DNA of 64,000 bases from Methanosarcina mazei S-6 (GCF_000970205.1 NZ_CP009512.1:1054001-1118000), one strand, 5' to 3'; counted from the stretch's first letter, positions 45,068 through 55,123 are shown. Notes: generated from the sequence alone by a model not told the origin. Numbers and translations: made by a program.

Positions 45068-46246
45068 ATGAAAGCATGTATCATGTGCGGAGGTGCAGGG
45101 ACAAGGCTCAGACCGCTGACCTTCAAACACCCTAAACCCAGCATACCGATTCTCAATAAACCGTCAGTAAGGCACCTGATAGAGCACCTTTCAAGAGAAG
45201 GGTTCAATGAAATAGTTATGACCCTGGGATATATGGGGGAGCGCATAGAAGAACAGCTCGGGGACGGGCACATATTCGGGGTACATATTGAGTATGTGTA
45301 TGAAAAGGAGAAGATGGGCACTGCAGGCGGGGTTAAAAACGCAGAGGAGTATCTGAAAAATGAGCCTTTTATCGTGCTTGGGGGAGACCACGTACTTAAC
45401 CTTGACCTGAGGGAGATGTACCGTTTTCACGAGACCAATGACGCAATAGTGACCATAGGGCTACTTTCAATTGATGACCCGAGAGAATTCGGGATTGCGG
45501 ATATGGATATAAATAACAGGATCCACCGCTTCCTCGAAAAACCCAAGTCCGGGCAAATTTTTAGCAACCTTGCAAGTACAGGCATTTACATCTGTGACCC
45601 CGAAATCTTCGACTGGATACCCGAGAATAAAAAGTATGATTTTGCAAAAGACCTTTTCCCTTCCCTGCTTGCAGCAGATGAAAAAATTAACGGCATGCTT
45701 GTCCGGGGGAAATGGACTGATGTAGGGAGTTCGGCAGCTTACAGGCAGGCCCAGCGCTGGATGCTTGACGCTCTTCCCGGGACCACTATAGAAGGAAACT
45801 TTACGACAAGAAACGCAAGAATACGCGGGCCTTTATCCATAGGAAACAACGTTTGCATAGGTTCGAATTCTTCCCTTGTAGGACCGATTGTTATAGGGGA
45901 AAACACTGTAATAGGTGACAACGTCCTTGTGGGGCCTTACAGCGTAATAGGCGCGAACTGCACTATTGACGACAATGCAAAAATTCTTTCATCCTATCTT
46001 TTTGATTATGTCTCTATAGGAAAAGGCTCCAATATCTCAGGGTCAGTGGTTGCCGATGAAACAGCTGTAGGGGAAAAATGCAGCCTTGAAAACGGGACAG
46101 TGATCGGGCACAGAGTGACCATAGGAGATAACTCCACCATACATTCGGGAGTTAAAATATGGCCTGAAGTGATAATTGATAATGATTCCAGTATAGAGGA
46201 AACAATTGTTAACCTCAATTATGATACCTCACAGGAAGGGTCGTGA
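45068..46246 (+). CDS. Sugar-phosphate nucleotidyltransferase with left-handed beta-helix
   Basis: Makes an NDP-sugar from a sugar 1-phosphate, probably for glycan or glycolipid synthesis. Residues 1-230 form the nucleotidyltransferase domain, with MCGGAGTRLRPLTFKHPKPS, the metal-binding LGGDHVLNLD, and FLEKP. Residues about 245-385 are hexapeptide repeats (IGNNVCIGSNSSLVGPIVIG). At 392 aa it fits the GlmU-like/mannose-1-phosphate guanylyltransferase group; the sugar and nucleotide cannot be told. The next two genes also concern membrane lipids or polyprenols, so a glycosylation link is possible. Confidence 0.9.
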   Translation: MKACIMCGGAGTRLRPLTFKHPKPSIPILNKPSVRHLIEHLSREGFNEIVMTLGYMGERIEEQLGDGHIFGVHIEYVYEKEKMGTAGGVKNAEEYLKNEPFIVLGGDHVLNLDLREMYRFHETNDAIVTIGLLSIDDPREFGIADMDINNRIHRFLEKPKSGQIFSNLASTGIYICDPEIFDWIPENKKYDFAKDLFPSLLAADEKINGMLVRGKWTDVGSSAAYRQAQRWMLDALPGTTIEGNFTTRNARIRGPLSIGNNVCIGSNSSLVGPIVIGENTVIGDNVLVGPYSVIGANCTIDDNAKILSSYLFDYVSIGKGSNISGSVVADETAVGEKCSLENGTVIGHRVTIGDNSTIHSGVKIWPEVIIDNDSSIEETIVNLNYDTSQEGS

Positions 46247-46599
46247 ACAGGGCTTAAAAGTCGGGTTTCCAGGATCAGGTACATATTTCCGGTAAAATGT
46301 GTTTTCATAGTTGTTTCGGGTTTAAAAAGGAGAACTTTTAATAAATGTTTTAATAAAAATATAATAAAGGGATTTTATCCTGAAGCAGTTCCGTCCTGTT
46401 ATTCTTCATTCAGGACGGGCTATGATCATTTCCTTATTTTTCTCCTGTGTTACTGTTTCAGGAAGGTCTATGATCGTTTTCTTATTTTTTCCTGTGTCCC
46501 TGTGTCGTTCAGTATATATTGTAAAAAGTAGTTTCTATTGTAAAAAGTAGTTTCCTTATACAGGATTATAGCTACTAAAAAATAATATAAGAGATTTCA
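46247..46599. other. Intergenic region with short internal duplications
   Basis: No gene is seen. CTATGATC(A/G)TTT(T/C)CTTATTTTT...CTGTGTTACTGTT/CCCTG occurs twice (46421-46465, 46466-46510), and GTAAAAAGTAGTTTC occurs twice (46520-46553). AATAATATAAGAG at 46580 may be the promoter of the next gene. Confidence 0.5.
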
Positions 46600-47652
46600 A
46601 TGGGCAGGTATAAAAAATGGTTTATAGGGTCGCTGCTTATCAGCGCAATATCAATTGCCCTGGTTACGTGCCTGACTTATAATTCGGAAACAATAGAAGC
46701 TCTGAGAGAGATTAGGCTGGAATATATCCTCGGAGCCGTGCTCCTCCATGCCTTCTCTTACCTTATATGGGGGCTTCGGATCCGGGCTCTGTGCAAAGCC
46801 CTTGGGCACAGGATAGGCATCCTCAAAGTTACTGAAATAGTTATTTCGAGCACCTTTGTGGCTGGAATTACTCCTTCTTCCGCAGGCGGAGAGTTCCTCA
46901 GAGTTCACAGTCTGAACAGGAACAGAATTCCCACTGGCAGAGCTACAGCAATCGTCGTGGGGGAACGTCTCCTTGATGCGATTTTCATCTTTTCCAGTCT
47001 GCCTTTCGCGTTTTACATTTTTGGAGACGTCCTTTCGGATTATAAGTTCGATGCGGTTTTCTTAACAGCAAACCTGCTTGTGTTCGTAATTTTTGTACTG
47101 GTTATTTACGGTGTCTGGAAACCCCAGAAAATGAAGCATATAACTCGCAGGATATCAGGGAAACTTGCTCCTTTTTTCGGGAAAAAAACCGATACAGCCA
47201 TTTCACACCTTATGGAGCAGATAGACAGGGAAATAGATCATTTTCATGACAGTGTCAGAATCTTTTTCTCGGAAGGAAAAAAAGGGCTTCTCTGGGGAAT
47301 TTTCTATACTTTTATCTTCTGGACCCTGGAGTTTACACTGCTCGTCCTAGTTCTCATGGGCCTTTCAAATACCCCTTCAATTCTAACCGCCTTTGCAGCC
47401 CAGGTTCTTCTGGCAATCATAATGATAATACCTGCAACCCCAGGGGCAAGCGGAGTTGCCGAACTGGGAGCGGCTTCTATCTTTTCTGTTTTTGTGGATT
47501 CATCAGTGCTGGGGATTACGGTACTCGCATGGAGAGCCCTGACATACCACATGAATCTTTTTATAGGAGGGATAATTAGCCTGAAAATGATTAAAGACGC
47601 TGACCTGATAAGTAAAATAAATGGAGACTGCCTGACCCGGAACAGTGAATAA
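46600..47652 (+). CDS. Flippase-like integral membrane protein (UPF0104 / LPG-synthase TM family)
   Basis: A 350-aa polytopic protein with eight or so helices, starting at residues 8-28. The family pattern TPSSAGGEFLRVHSLNRNRI at about 91-110, GERLLDAIF, and the later IPATPGASGVAELGAASIF are characteristic of the lysylphosphatidylglycerol-synthase transmembrane region. Archaeal relatives include AglD-type proteins, so a role in lipid or glycan-carrier handling is likely. It lacks the soluble transferase domain of MprF. It lies 353 bp behind the nucleotidyltransferase. Confidence 0.85.
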   Translation: MGRYKKWFIGSLLISAISIALVTCLTYNSETIEALREIRLEYILGAVLLHAFSYLIWGLRIRALCKALGHRIGILKVTEIVISSTFVAGITPSSAGGEFLRVHSLNRNRIPTGRATAIVVGERLLDAIFIFSSLPFAFYIFGDVLSDYKFDAVFLTANLLVFVIFVLVIYGVWKPQKMKHITRRISGKLAPFFGKKTDTAISHLMEQIDREIDHFHDSVRIFFSEGKKGLLWGIFYTFIFWTLEFTLLVLVLMGLSNTPSILTAFAAQVLLAIIMIIPATPGASGVAELGAASIFSVFVDSSVLGITVLAWRALTYHMNLFIGGIISLKMIKDADLISKINGDCLTRNSE

Positions 47653-47751
47653 GAGGATATATCCGTATTGCATAGAAACCGTTGTCAGCAGAGAGAATTC
47701 CTGCATCCGGACCAGTACAGATTTATATTTTATTCTCACTAAATTTATGTT

Positions 47752-48348
47752 ATGCTGTCCAGAGAACTCGTCTTTGAAATTCTGAGAAAAAGTGTTCATC
47801 TGGTCTCAATTTTTATAGTCCTTATTTACGAGTTTTTTGGGAAAGACGCAATTCTCTGGGTGCTGATGGTCTTTCTTGTAACTGTCCTTTTCCTTGAATA
47901 TCTCCGCCTCGAAAAAGGCATGAGGATTCCTTTTTTTTATATGATGTACAGGGAAGAGGAAGCAAACCGCCCTGGAGGTCACATCTATTTTGCCCTGGGA
48001 GCAATTGCAGCGATATCCCTCTTCAGCAGGGAAATTGCCTATGCCGCAGTCCTTATGACTACATTCGGAGACCTTGTTGCAGCCCTTATAGGAAAGTCTT
48101 ACGGAAAAAGAAGGATTTTCAGAGAAACTTTTAAAAACGACAAATCCCTTGAAGGCTCAGTTTCCGAGTTTATCACAGATCTGCTGGTCGGGCTCGTTAT
48201 AACTGGAAACCCAATTGTATCTCTTGTTATGGCTTTTATTGCAACCCTCACAGAAACCGCAGTAAACAGGATAGACGATAACCTTGTAATTCCAGTATTC
48301 TCCGGTTTTTCAGGGCAGATGACCCTGTTTTTGCTGGCATATTTATAA
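47752..48348 (+). CDS. Diacylglycerol/polyprenol kinase-family membrane protein
   Basis: A 198-aa membrane protein of the SEC59/phytol-kinase/CDP-alcohol-like superfamily. FEILRKSVHLVSIFIVLIYE at the start, MTTFGDLVAALIGKSYGKRR at about 102-121 and DKSLEGSVSEF at about 130-140 are the conserved nucleotide/phosphate motifs. About six helices are present. It probably phosphorylates a prenol such as dolichol or diacylglycerol. No clear ribosome-binding site is seen before ATG 47752, while a TTTATATTTTATTCTC tract lies 25-35 nt upstream, so a leaderless mRNA is plausible. Confidence 0.82.
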   Translation: MLSRELVFEILRKSVHLVSIFIVLIYEFFGKDAILWVLMVFLVTVLFLEYLRLEKGMRIPFFYMMYREEEANRPGGHIYFALGAIAAISLFSREIAYAAVLMTTFGDLVAALIGKSYGKRRIFRETFKNDKSLEGSVSEFITDLLVGLVITGNPIVSLVMAFIATLTETAVNRIDDNLVIPVFSGFSGQMTLFLLAYL

Positions 48349-48474
48349 CTCAAATGTAGTGAAAAATAGATCTTCTGGCTTGCCCACAGCCCGTTTTTTA
48401 AAAGAAGAATGAAAAAGAAGAAAAACAGGTTAAGAAAAAAGCAAAGTAATAAAAAAGGAAGGGGAGAAGGAGGG

Positions 48475-50964
48475 TTATGCTGCTTTTTCCTCCCCAGCTT
48501 CTCCCTGTGCCTGCGTAAGCCTTCTCATTTCCTTTATGCGCCTGGCTATTACTTCTGAAAGGTAAAGGATGAGAGCTGCAAGAAGCACGTGCATTTTCAG
48601 GCTAACCGGCTCATTTGACTCTTTTTGCGAGTTCTGCCTCGCGTCTTTCAGAAGAGAGGCTCTTGCTTCCTTTTCAGTATAGATCTTGCCCCCTGTTGCA
48701 ACAATATAGGACTCAATATCCTTATTGTGCCCGACCTCGAGGTACTCAAGAGCATAATTTACTGCAAGGGGGTAGCCGGAGATGTCATGAATACCGATAT
48801 TTACAGGGTTGACACTTGTTTCATATGTATTCCTTCCTGTGAGGGCGAGGTCAAGCTGGGCTCCGTTCAGTTTGAGCTGCGGAATTCCCTCATCGTACAT
48901 AATAAGGGTAAGGTCGGAAGGGGTGCCGAGCCAGGTATCAGGGGCATCGACAACAGCGCCCACTTCTGCCTGTGGGTTTCCTATAGCCCAGTTAGCCGTG
49001 CCTGAAATAAGTTTGCTGTTTGACCCGTTGTACAGAACCGAAGACCATCGAACACCTCCTCCTTCCCCGTTATCCGTGGTAAAGGCTGCAACGCGCCCGA
49101 GTCCGAAACGCCATGTTGTAAGCACAGGTTGCCCTGTAATCGTGATAACAAGGCGTTCAGCTCCGGCTTTAGGGGTAACCTGGTTATATCCTGTAATACT
49201 CGCATTGGTGAGGTTCACACTTCTGGTGATGAAGTGGTCAGGGGAATATTCAAGAAGTGGATAGGTCCCGTTATACTCGGGTTCCTCTTCCTCAGTTTCG
49301 TCAGGAGCTTCTGCAGGCTCTTCAAATACGATGTTTGCCCTCTCCCCCATCTCTATATGTTGATAATTGCCTTCAAGCCCGATTTCCTGCATCAGCATTT
49401 CAGCATAGTAGTTCCGGGTCCTGTCAGCCTGTGATGGAGCAGAAGAGCGGATATGGATAAAATAAAGGTTCACACCCATGTCCTTCAGTTCCTGTGCAAT
49501 CTGAACGCTCTGGCCATAGGACTCCTCAATCCCTCCGTCAGAGATTACAATAGCATCAAGCTCGCCATCTTCACTTTCAAGCATCTGTTTTGCAATGCCA
49601 AGCCCCTGGTCAAGAGAGGTCTGGGTTTCGTTAGTTGGAGTCAGCTTCGAGACTTTCTCTTTCAGGATTGCAACGTTATGAGGCAGCCCCATAAACACAA
49701 ACCCGCCGGAAACATCATAAGCTGCGTTGCCGAATGCTATAACTGCAACATTTGCATCCTTCAGGTTGTCTTCTTCAAGGATCCTGACGGCATTTGAAAG
49801 GATATCTCCCTGAGTCTTGTGAGCAACTGTACTTGGAGATACATCCAGGAGAAGGATAAGATTTCTACCTCCCCTAAACTCGGAAGGCTTTGAAATCACA
49901 GGCAGGACTTCTTCAAGGGAAGAGTTAAGGTAGTTTCCATAGTTGTAAGCCCGGTCTCCTCCGACGACGATAAGTCCGCCTCCGTTGCTGACGTAATTTT
50001 TGATCTCCTTTATCTCAGCGTCGGAAAATGAGTTTATATACTGGTTGTCAAGAACAAGAACCTTACTATCTGTAATATTCCCTGCTCCGGGATAGCCGTT
50101 TGCAACCGAGACTTCATACAGATTGCTCAGGACTTTAGCCAGAGGGGAACCTGTCTCATTTGTGACAAGCGTGATTTCAGGTTTTGGTATCACATAAATG
50201 GACTTGAAGAATTCATTATTAATTTCTTTTAAATCCCCTCCGGATATATCACTGATCTTTACACTTATATTATGGGCGCCAAGCGTGGTAAAAGCCTGGT
50301 TAATCGGGATGGTATTATTCCTTGTATCCTGAGTAAACTGCCTGCTCTGGGAAATCTTTCCATCCACAAAAACTTCAAGGAAATAACTGACACTCTGTTC
50401 TGAAGCCTGGCGGACAACTATCTCAAACTCGTTCTGATTGTCCACAACCACTTTCTTATCCCCGAGTATCTCAACACTGAGGTCATTTGTTTCAAGCTCG
50501 GGCTGGACAAGGTAAACCGTGGTATTTGTGTCTTTTGCAAATTCCAGGGCTTCGGTCAGGTCCTTTCCGGAGTTGCTGTTCCCATCGGTAACAAGCACTA
50601 TCTGGTTTCCAAGCCCGGAATACTGGGTCACAGCATCCCCGAGAGTGGTCTTTTCCCCGGTAAGCTGTACAAGAGCGGTCGGGGTTTTTGCCGTCAGGGA
50701 TTCATACAGGTCAGTACCTGCCCCTTCAGGGAAAATCCCCATGCTTGCAGTCTGGTCCTGAACAAGCACAATCGAAGGGTCTTCTTCACTGACAGTCCTG
50801 GTAACCGTTGTATAGGGCGAAGCCAGGGCAAGGATAAGGAGAAGGGAAACAAGTACTCTCCATTCCACAAGTTTCGTTTTCGTTTTCCGCAGTAGATAAA
50901 AGCCTGCAATAATGACCGGAATAATAAGCAGAAGCATCTCAGGGCTTTCAAGGGCTATGTTCAC
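48475..50964 (-). CDS. Large membrane protein with VWA-type domains (MoxR operon)
   Basis: An 829-aa protein: two N-terminal helices (about 10-50), a first VWA-like domain from SIVLVQDQTASMGIF, a glutamine-amidotransferase-like segment with NYVSNGGGLIVVGGDRAYNY at about 327-346, a second VWA domain with RNLILLLDVSPSTVAH (MIDAS DxSxS), and a late membrane helix (MHVLLAALILYLSEVIARR). It is the last gene of the MoxR cluster, overlapping the preceding gene by 4 nt. MoxR/VWA systems assemble metal centres or envelope complexes; the client here is unknown. Two VWA domains plus the amidotransferase-like part in one chain is a composite architecture. Confidence 0.85.
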   Translation of the reverse strand: MNIALESPEMLLLIIPVIIAGFYLLRKTKTKLVEWRVLVSLLLILALASPYTTVTRTVSEEDPSIVLVQDQTASMGIFPEGAGTDLYESLTAKTPTALVQLTGEKTTLGDAVTQYSGLGNQIVLVTDGNSNSGKDLTEALEFAKDTNTTVYLVQPELETNDLSVEILGDKKVVVDNQNEFEIVVRQASEQSVSYFLEVFVDGKISQSRQFTQDTRNNTIPINQAFTTLGAHNISVKISDISGGDLKEINNEFFKSIYVIPKPEITLVTNETGSPLAKVLSNLYEVSVANGYPGAGNITDSKVLVLDNQYINSFSDAEIKEIKNYVSNGGGLIVVGGDRAYNYGNYLNSSLEEVLPVISKPSEFRGGRNLILLLDVSPSTVAHKTQGDILSNAVRILEEDNLKDANVAVIAFGNAAYDVSGGFVFMGLPHNVAILKEKVSKLTPTNETQTSLDQGLGIAKQMLESEDGELDAIVISDGGIEESYGQSVQIAQELKDMGVNLYFIHIRSSAPSQADRTRNYYAEMLMQEIGLEGNYQHIEMGERANIVFEEPAEAPDETEEEEPEYNGTYPLLEYSPDHFITRSVNLTNASITGYNQVTPKAGAERLVITITGQPVLTTWRFGLGRVAAFTTDNGEGGGVRWSSVLYNGSNSKLISGTANWAIGNPQAEVGAVVDAPDTWLGTPSDLTLIMYDEGIPQLKLNGAQLDLALTGRNTYETSVNPVNIGIHDISGYPLAVNYALEYLEVGHNKDIESYIVATGGKIYTEKEARASLLKDARQNSQKESNEPVSLKMHVLLAALILYLSEVIARRIKEMRRLTQAQGEAGEEKAA

Positions 50965-52838
50965 AGTTCACCCCTCCCGCGGACGATAAGGATTTCAAGC
51001 AGCATAAGCAGGAACAGGATTCCTATAAGATAATTGGTAATCTCGTTTCTTGCAGTATAGGTCTCGGACTTCATGGTTTTGGGCTCATCATTTTCAAGTG
51101 AACGACTGATAAGTTCCGAGGAGTCCACTGTGGTATTTGATTCCCTGTCATCATACATATTGACTGCAATCCTCTTGCCTGATACTTCGTATATCCCCAC
51201 TTCGTCGTAAAGCAAACTGTTTGCTGTCAGGGTTTTTGAGGGAGTCCGGATTTCCTCGGTTTTTGAAAGGGAAGTGACCGTACCTGCTTCAAGGTTGTAC
51301 TCTGAGATGTCACCAATTCCTCCGAGCCATTCAACAAGCTTTATCCAGAAAACCGGGTATTCAGGCAGGTTATGGAAGTTGTTCCAGGCACCGTCTCCGA
51401 GCTCGTCATTAAGACCCATATAAAATATGGTTCCCTTACCTGTCTGCCAGTAGCTTAGTAGAGGTATGCCGCTTTCCGTGGCTACGAGGGTTGTGGAACC
51501 TGTCCTTTCCGTTGCGTTCATATATCTGCGTACTGATATTTCTTCACTTTTCATATCTTCCGTGATGCTGCTTTTGAGAGTTTCTTTAACTTTAAGCCCG
51601 TTTTCTGCCTCTTCTACTCCAAGAGGCTTTACAGGCAGGAGTTTAACAAGGCCAACCTCGGTTTTCTCCGGGGAAAGGGCTTCGCTTGCAATAAAGACTG
51701 CATTTCCTCCGTTCCGCACGTAAGTTTCTATTTTATCCACAGAGCTGTTGGCAATGGGGTTCTGTTTCTGGGCAAGCACAACCAGTGTATAGCTGTCAAG
51801 GGCAGAAGGCAGAGACTTCCGAATTTCAAGATCAATATTCGGGACCAGGGAAAGTGCTGTTTTTGAAGGCAGCTTCCCATTATCCGTGACATAGAGGATA
51901 TGCTGTCCGGAAGTGTCCGGAATGGAGATATAGGCTTTGTTGTCAACGTCCAGGCTATCATCAACATTCAGGCTGATTGTGGTGGTGCCGGGACCCAGGT
52001 TTGCAAGTTTGAACTGGTTTGTGCCGCCTGCAGGGACGTCAAGGGTAAAGGACTTTGAAGCATTTCCAGAAGTCCCTCTTCCGGTCATGATTTCAACGGT
52101 TTTACTTTCGCTCCTGTAGTTTTTAACCACGCCCGTATAACCGTATTCTCCGTCAACGGCTTCAATCCACCCATTAATGATCCCTATATTTTCCGCGGGC
52201 TTTCCGACCTTTATGAAATTAACCTTAAGCCCGTAGGACTCAGCCAGGTTTTTGGAGGCTACAGGGTCATCCCCTACCCAGTTAGTAAAGTCTGAAATGA
52301 CAATAATCCTGCCCCCTTCTTCAGAGAGGAGGCGCATACCTGTAGTAACGGCTGCAGACAAATCGGCAGTACCGGCTCCGGGTTTGACCTTATTGAAAAT
52401 GTCTTCAGCAGCTGAAGCGCTTCCGCCTTCAAGGGCAAGCTGGGGGATGTTGGAAGCAAGGATTATGCTGTTTTTTTTGCTAACATAGCCGTCGGCAATT
52501 CGAACAGCATCTTCAAAACGGGAATCTACCTGCATGCTTGCCGAAGTGTCAAGTACAAGTACGGTATGCTCTCCGCTAAGAGGCTCTTCTGAAGTATAAT
52601 AGTAACCAGCCGCTCCAATGGAAAGTAGGATCAGCATAAGGAGCTGGATCAGGAAAAGTGGGTCACGAACGACTTTTGTGAGAGAAGCATAAACCCGTTT
52701 TCGTTCCCTGTCAAGCTTGAGGACAAACATCAACGAGGGAATAGAAAGCACTGCTGGCTTCGGGCGGAGCATGTAAATAATTATAAGCGGGATGACACTC
52801 AGGAGAGCGGCAAGAGCAAGGGGGTTTTGAAAAGGCAT
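50961..52838 (-). CDS. BatA-like VWA membrane protein
   Basis: A 625-aa protein. The N-terminal FQNPLALAALLSVIPLIIIY is the usual BatA/aerotolerance start. A second helix at about 58-77 precedes a VWA domain with VLVLDTSASMQVDSRFEDAV (MIDAS intact). A beta-rich central region and an amidotransferase-like segment (VETYVRNGGNAVFIASEA) follow, with a C-terminal helix (LIGILFLLMLLEILIV). It starts 2 nt after the DUF58 gene and ends in a 4-nt overlap with the 829-aa gene, so the three are co-translated. It probably binds the MoxR ATPase through its VWA domain. Confidence 0.88.
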   Translation of the reverse strand: MPFQNPLALAALLSVIPLIIIYMLRPKPAVLSIPSLMFVLKLDRERKRVYASLTKVVRDPLFLIQLLMLILLSIGAAGYYYTSEEPLSGEHTVLVLDTSASMQVDSRFEDAVRIADGYVSKKNSIILASNIPQLALEGGSASAAEDIFNKVKPGAGTADLSAAVTTGMRLLSEEGGRIIVISDFTNWVGDDPVASKNLAESYGLKVNFIKVGKPAENIGIINGWIEAVDGEYGYTGVVKNYRSESKTVEIMTGRGTSGNASKSFTLDVPAGGTNQFKLANLGPGTTTISLNVDDSLDVDNKAYISIPDTSGQHILYVTDNGKLPSKTALSLVPNIDLEIRKSLPSALDSYTLVVLAQKQNPIANSSVDKIETYVRNGGNAVFIASEALSPEKTEVGLVKLLPVKPLGVEEAENGLKVKETLKSSITEDMKSEEISVRRYMNATERTGSTTLVATESGIPLLSYWQTGKGTIFYMGLNDELGDGAWNNFHNLPEYPVFWIKLVEWLGGIGDISEYNLEAGTVTSLSKTEEIRTPSKTLTANSLLYDEVGIYEVSGKRIAVNMYDDRESNTTVDSSELISRSLENDEPKTMKSETYTARNEITNYLIGILFLLMLLEILIVRGRGEL

Positions 52839-52840
52839 TT

Positions 52841-53722
52841 TTAGCGTCTCCTTCTCCTGATAGTATTGTAGAAAGCATTAAAAACAGGAGTGTCGGTTGT
52901 AAAGGTATAGAACTCGGCTCCGACCTTCATGCAGGTCTTTTTAATTCTTGCACTGTGGTCGTCAAGCTTTCTGGTGTAGCGTTCCTTGAAATTATCACTG
53001 ATATAAGTCCTTATTTCCTCTCCTGTCTCAAGGTCTACAAGCTTGCTGTTTCCCTGAAGAGGGAGCACTTTTTCCGTGGGGTCAAGAACCTGGATCACGA
53101 TAAGGTCGTGGTCGGAAAGCCTGTGAAGAGCTGTTTCTATTGCCTCAGGTTCCTGCATGAAGTCCGAGATAAGGATCACAAGCGACCTGGACTTGATTTC
53201 CCGGCTGTACTTTGTAACTGCTTCCCCGATAGAAGTCATTCCGGACAGTTCAAGTTCGCTCAGTCGGTCAATTGCCCGCATAAGGTTTTTTCTGCCCCTG
53301 CTGGGTTTATTTATCTCAATCTCATCCGTAAAAGTGGATATGGCAAACCTGTCATTGTATTTGGTCACCATATAAGCAAAACCCGCAGCAAGCATGGCAG
53401 AATATTCGAATTTTGAAGTCCCCTTCTCAGGATAGTCCATACTTTTGCTGGCGTCCAGAAGGATATGGGTTGTAAGGGTTTTTTCTTCCTCAAACTGCCT
53501 TACATAGAGCTTCTCAGTCCTCGCATAAGCCTTCCAGTCTATATCTTTCAAAGCGTCGCTTGAGTCGTATTCCCTGAACCCGATAGTATCTATGCCGTGT
53601 CCGCTTCGGGTTGACGGACGGTTTCCGGCATAGACCGTGGATACCCTCTTCCGCACCGAAAAGGTAAAGCGGTCAAGCTGCTTGAAAAAGTCCGTTTCGA
53701 TTTTTTGTTTTGTGCGAGTCAT
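52841..53722 (-). CDS. DUF58 protein with VWA-like fold
   Basis: A 293-aa soluble protein of the DUF58 family, regular partner of MoxR ATPases. RPSTRSGHGIDTIGFREYDS and DIDWKAYARTEKLYVRQFEE are the family signatures; HILLDASKSMDYPEKGTSKF carries a DxSxS MIDAS. No membrane segment is found, unlike many DUF58 proteins. ATG 53722 overlaps the stop of a 49-codon ORF in ATGA, suggesting coupling. Confidence 0.9.
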   Translation of the reverse strand: MTRTKQKIETDFFKQLDRFTFSVRKRVSTVYAGNRPSTRSGHGIDTIGFREYDSSDALKDIDWKAYARTEKLYVRQFEEEKTLTTHILLDASKSMDYPEKGTSKFEYSAMLAAGFAYMVTKYNDRFAISTFTDEIEINKPSRGRKNLMRAIDRLSELELSGMTSIGEAVTKYSREIKSRSLVILISDFMQEPEAIETALHRLSDHDLIVIQVLDPTEKVLPLQGNSKLVDLETGEEIRTYISDNFKERYTRKLDDHSARIKKTCMKVGAEFYTFTTDTPVFNAFYNTIRRRRR

Positions 53723-53868
53723 TCTGGATCGTCAGCCGAAAAGCCCGGTTCTGCCGGACCTGGAAAACCTTTCTGGTTTTTATTTTTTTCCTGCATCCTG
53801 TACGGTTGTATTTTAAGAACCTGCTCAATTACAGTCCTTTCAGACTCCGATATCCCGGAAAATTCCAT
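53719..53868 (-). CDS. Small 49-aa protein between moxR and the DUF58 gene
   Basis: MEFSGISESERTVIEQVLKI followed by QPYRMQEKNKNQKGFPGPAEP and a short acidic end. It sits 22 nt after the MoxR stop and its TGA overlaps the DUF58 ATG (ATGA), which is the spacing of a genuine operon member. The ribosome-binding site is weak. I do not recognise a family; the first 25 residues look helical, the rest disordered. Confidence 0.5.
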   Translation of the reverse strand: MEFSGISESERTVIEQVLKIQPYRMQEKNKNQKGFPGPAEPGFSADDPE

Positions 53869-53890
53869 TCATCTAATTTCTTTGCCTGTT

Positions 53891-54865
53891 TTATTTAACC
53901 TTCTTAATAATTTCTTCGATAGCCTGATCAGGTGTCATCCCGCTTCTTTCTGCTTCAAAAGTCAGGATCAGCCTGTGGCGGAGGACAGGGTAAGCCATGT
54001 AGTCAATATCCTCTTTGCTCACGAAGTTCCTGCCCTGTATAAGGGCTCTTGCCTTTGCTGCAAGAATGAGTCCAATGGATGCACGCGGAGAAGCCCCGTA
54101 CTCAATGTGTTCCTTATCTTTGCGGGTCATTGACACAATAGAAAGGACGCGCTGCTTGAGTTCTTCTGAAATGGGGACCTGACGGGTAAGTTTTTGCAAA
54201 TCGAGAAGTGTGGATTTGTCCAGCCCCTTGGTGATCTTCGGGGTTTCGGACTTCGTATATCGGTTTATGATCTCCATTTCTTCTTCAAAGGATGGATAGT
54301 CTACAAGGATCTTCAAGAGGAAACGGTCTAACTGGGCTTCGGGAAGGGGATAGGTCCCCTCCATTTCTATGGGGTTCTGGGTAGCAAGGATAAAGAAGGG
54401 GCGGTCAAGCAGGAATGTATCGTTTCCGACAGTTACCTGTTTTTCCTGCATGGCTTCAAGAAGGGCGGACTGAGTTTTGGGAGAAGCACGGTTAATCTCG
54501 TCTGCAAGCACGATATTTGCAAAGACAGGCCCGGGTTCAAACCTGAACTCCTTTTTATTATCTGTCTCCTGAATCATGTTGGTACCTGTAATGTCAGAAG
54601 GCATCAGGTCAGGGGTACACTGGATCCTGCTGAATTTCAGGTTCATTGCTTTTGAGATAGTGGAAATCATCAGGGTTTTTCCAAGCCCCGGGTTGCTTTC
54701 TACCAGGGCATGCCCTTCACAGAGGATGGAGATTATGATCTCTTCCACAACCCTGTTCTGACCCACTATTACATTTCCTATCTCTTCAAAAAAACTTTTA
54801 AAAATCCTGCCTGCGTTCTGGTAGGTCGTAGCGGCCTGCCCCGAATCGGTATTAATCTCATTCAT
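53891..54865 (-). CDS. MoxR-family AAA+ ATPase
   Basis: A 324-aa ATPase: Walker A in VESNPGLGKTLMISTIS (about 53-69), Walker B VLADEINRASPKTQSALLEA, sensor region ILATQNPIEMEGTYPLPEAQ, and an arginine-rich C-terminal lid with GASPRASIGLILAAKA. Family members act as chaperones that insert cofactors or remodel VWA-protein complexes, matching the DUF58 and VWA genes that follow. The membrane protein at 55124-56011 precedes it on the same strand, 258 bp upstream. Confidence 0.94.
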   Translation of the reverse strand: MNEINTDSGQAATTYQNAGRIFKSFFEEIGNVIVGQNRVVEEIIISILCEGHALVESNPGLGKTLMISTISKAMNLKFSRIQCTPDLMPSDITGTNMIQETDNKKEFRFEPGPVFANIVLADEINRASPKTQSALLEAMQEKQVTVGNDTFLLDRPFFILATQNPIEMEGTYPLPEAQLDRFLLKILVDYPSFEEEMEIINRYTKSETPKITKGLDKSTLLDLQKLTRQVPISEELKQRVLSIVSMTRKDKEHIEYGASPRASIGLILAAKARALIQGRNFVSKEDIDYMAYPVLRHRLILTFEAERSGMTPDQAIEEIIKKVK

Positions 54866-55123
54866 GTCTGCTTCACCCTTAGAGTTGCTGTTTTTGCGGG
54901 ACCCGAGCCCGCTCCTGCTGAACCTTATCCGTTAACGTAACAAAATACTTTCAAAAACAGTCTGACTGTTACTCCAGATACAGCTGTTAATTTATACAGT
55001 TTGTTATTCAAAAACTGTTTTCCGATAATTTTCGATTAAATTGAGGGGTAAGTCTGTCTTCAGTTAAGTTCAACTTCAACCAAGTCCGGATTCAATTATA
55101 ACCAGCTTGGGACGATTTTTATA

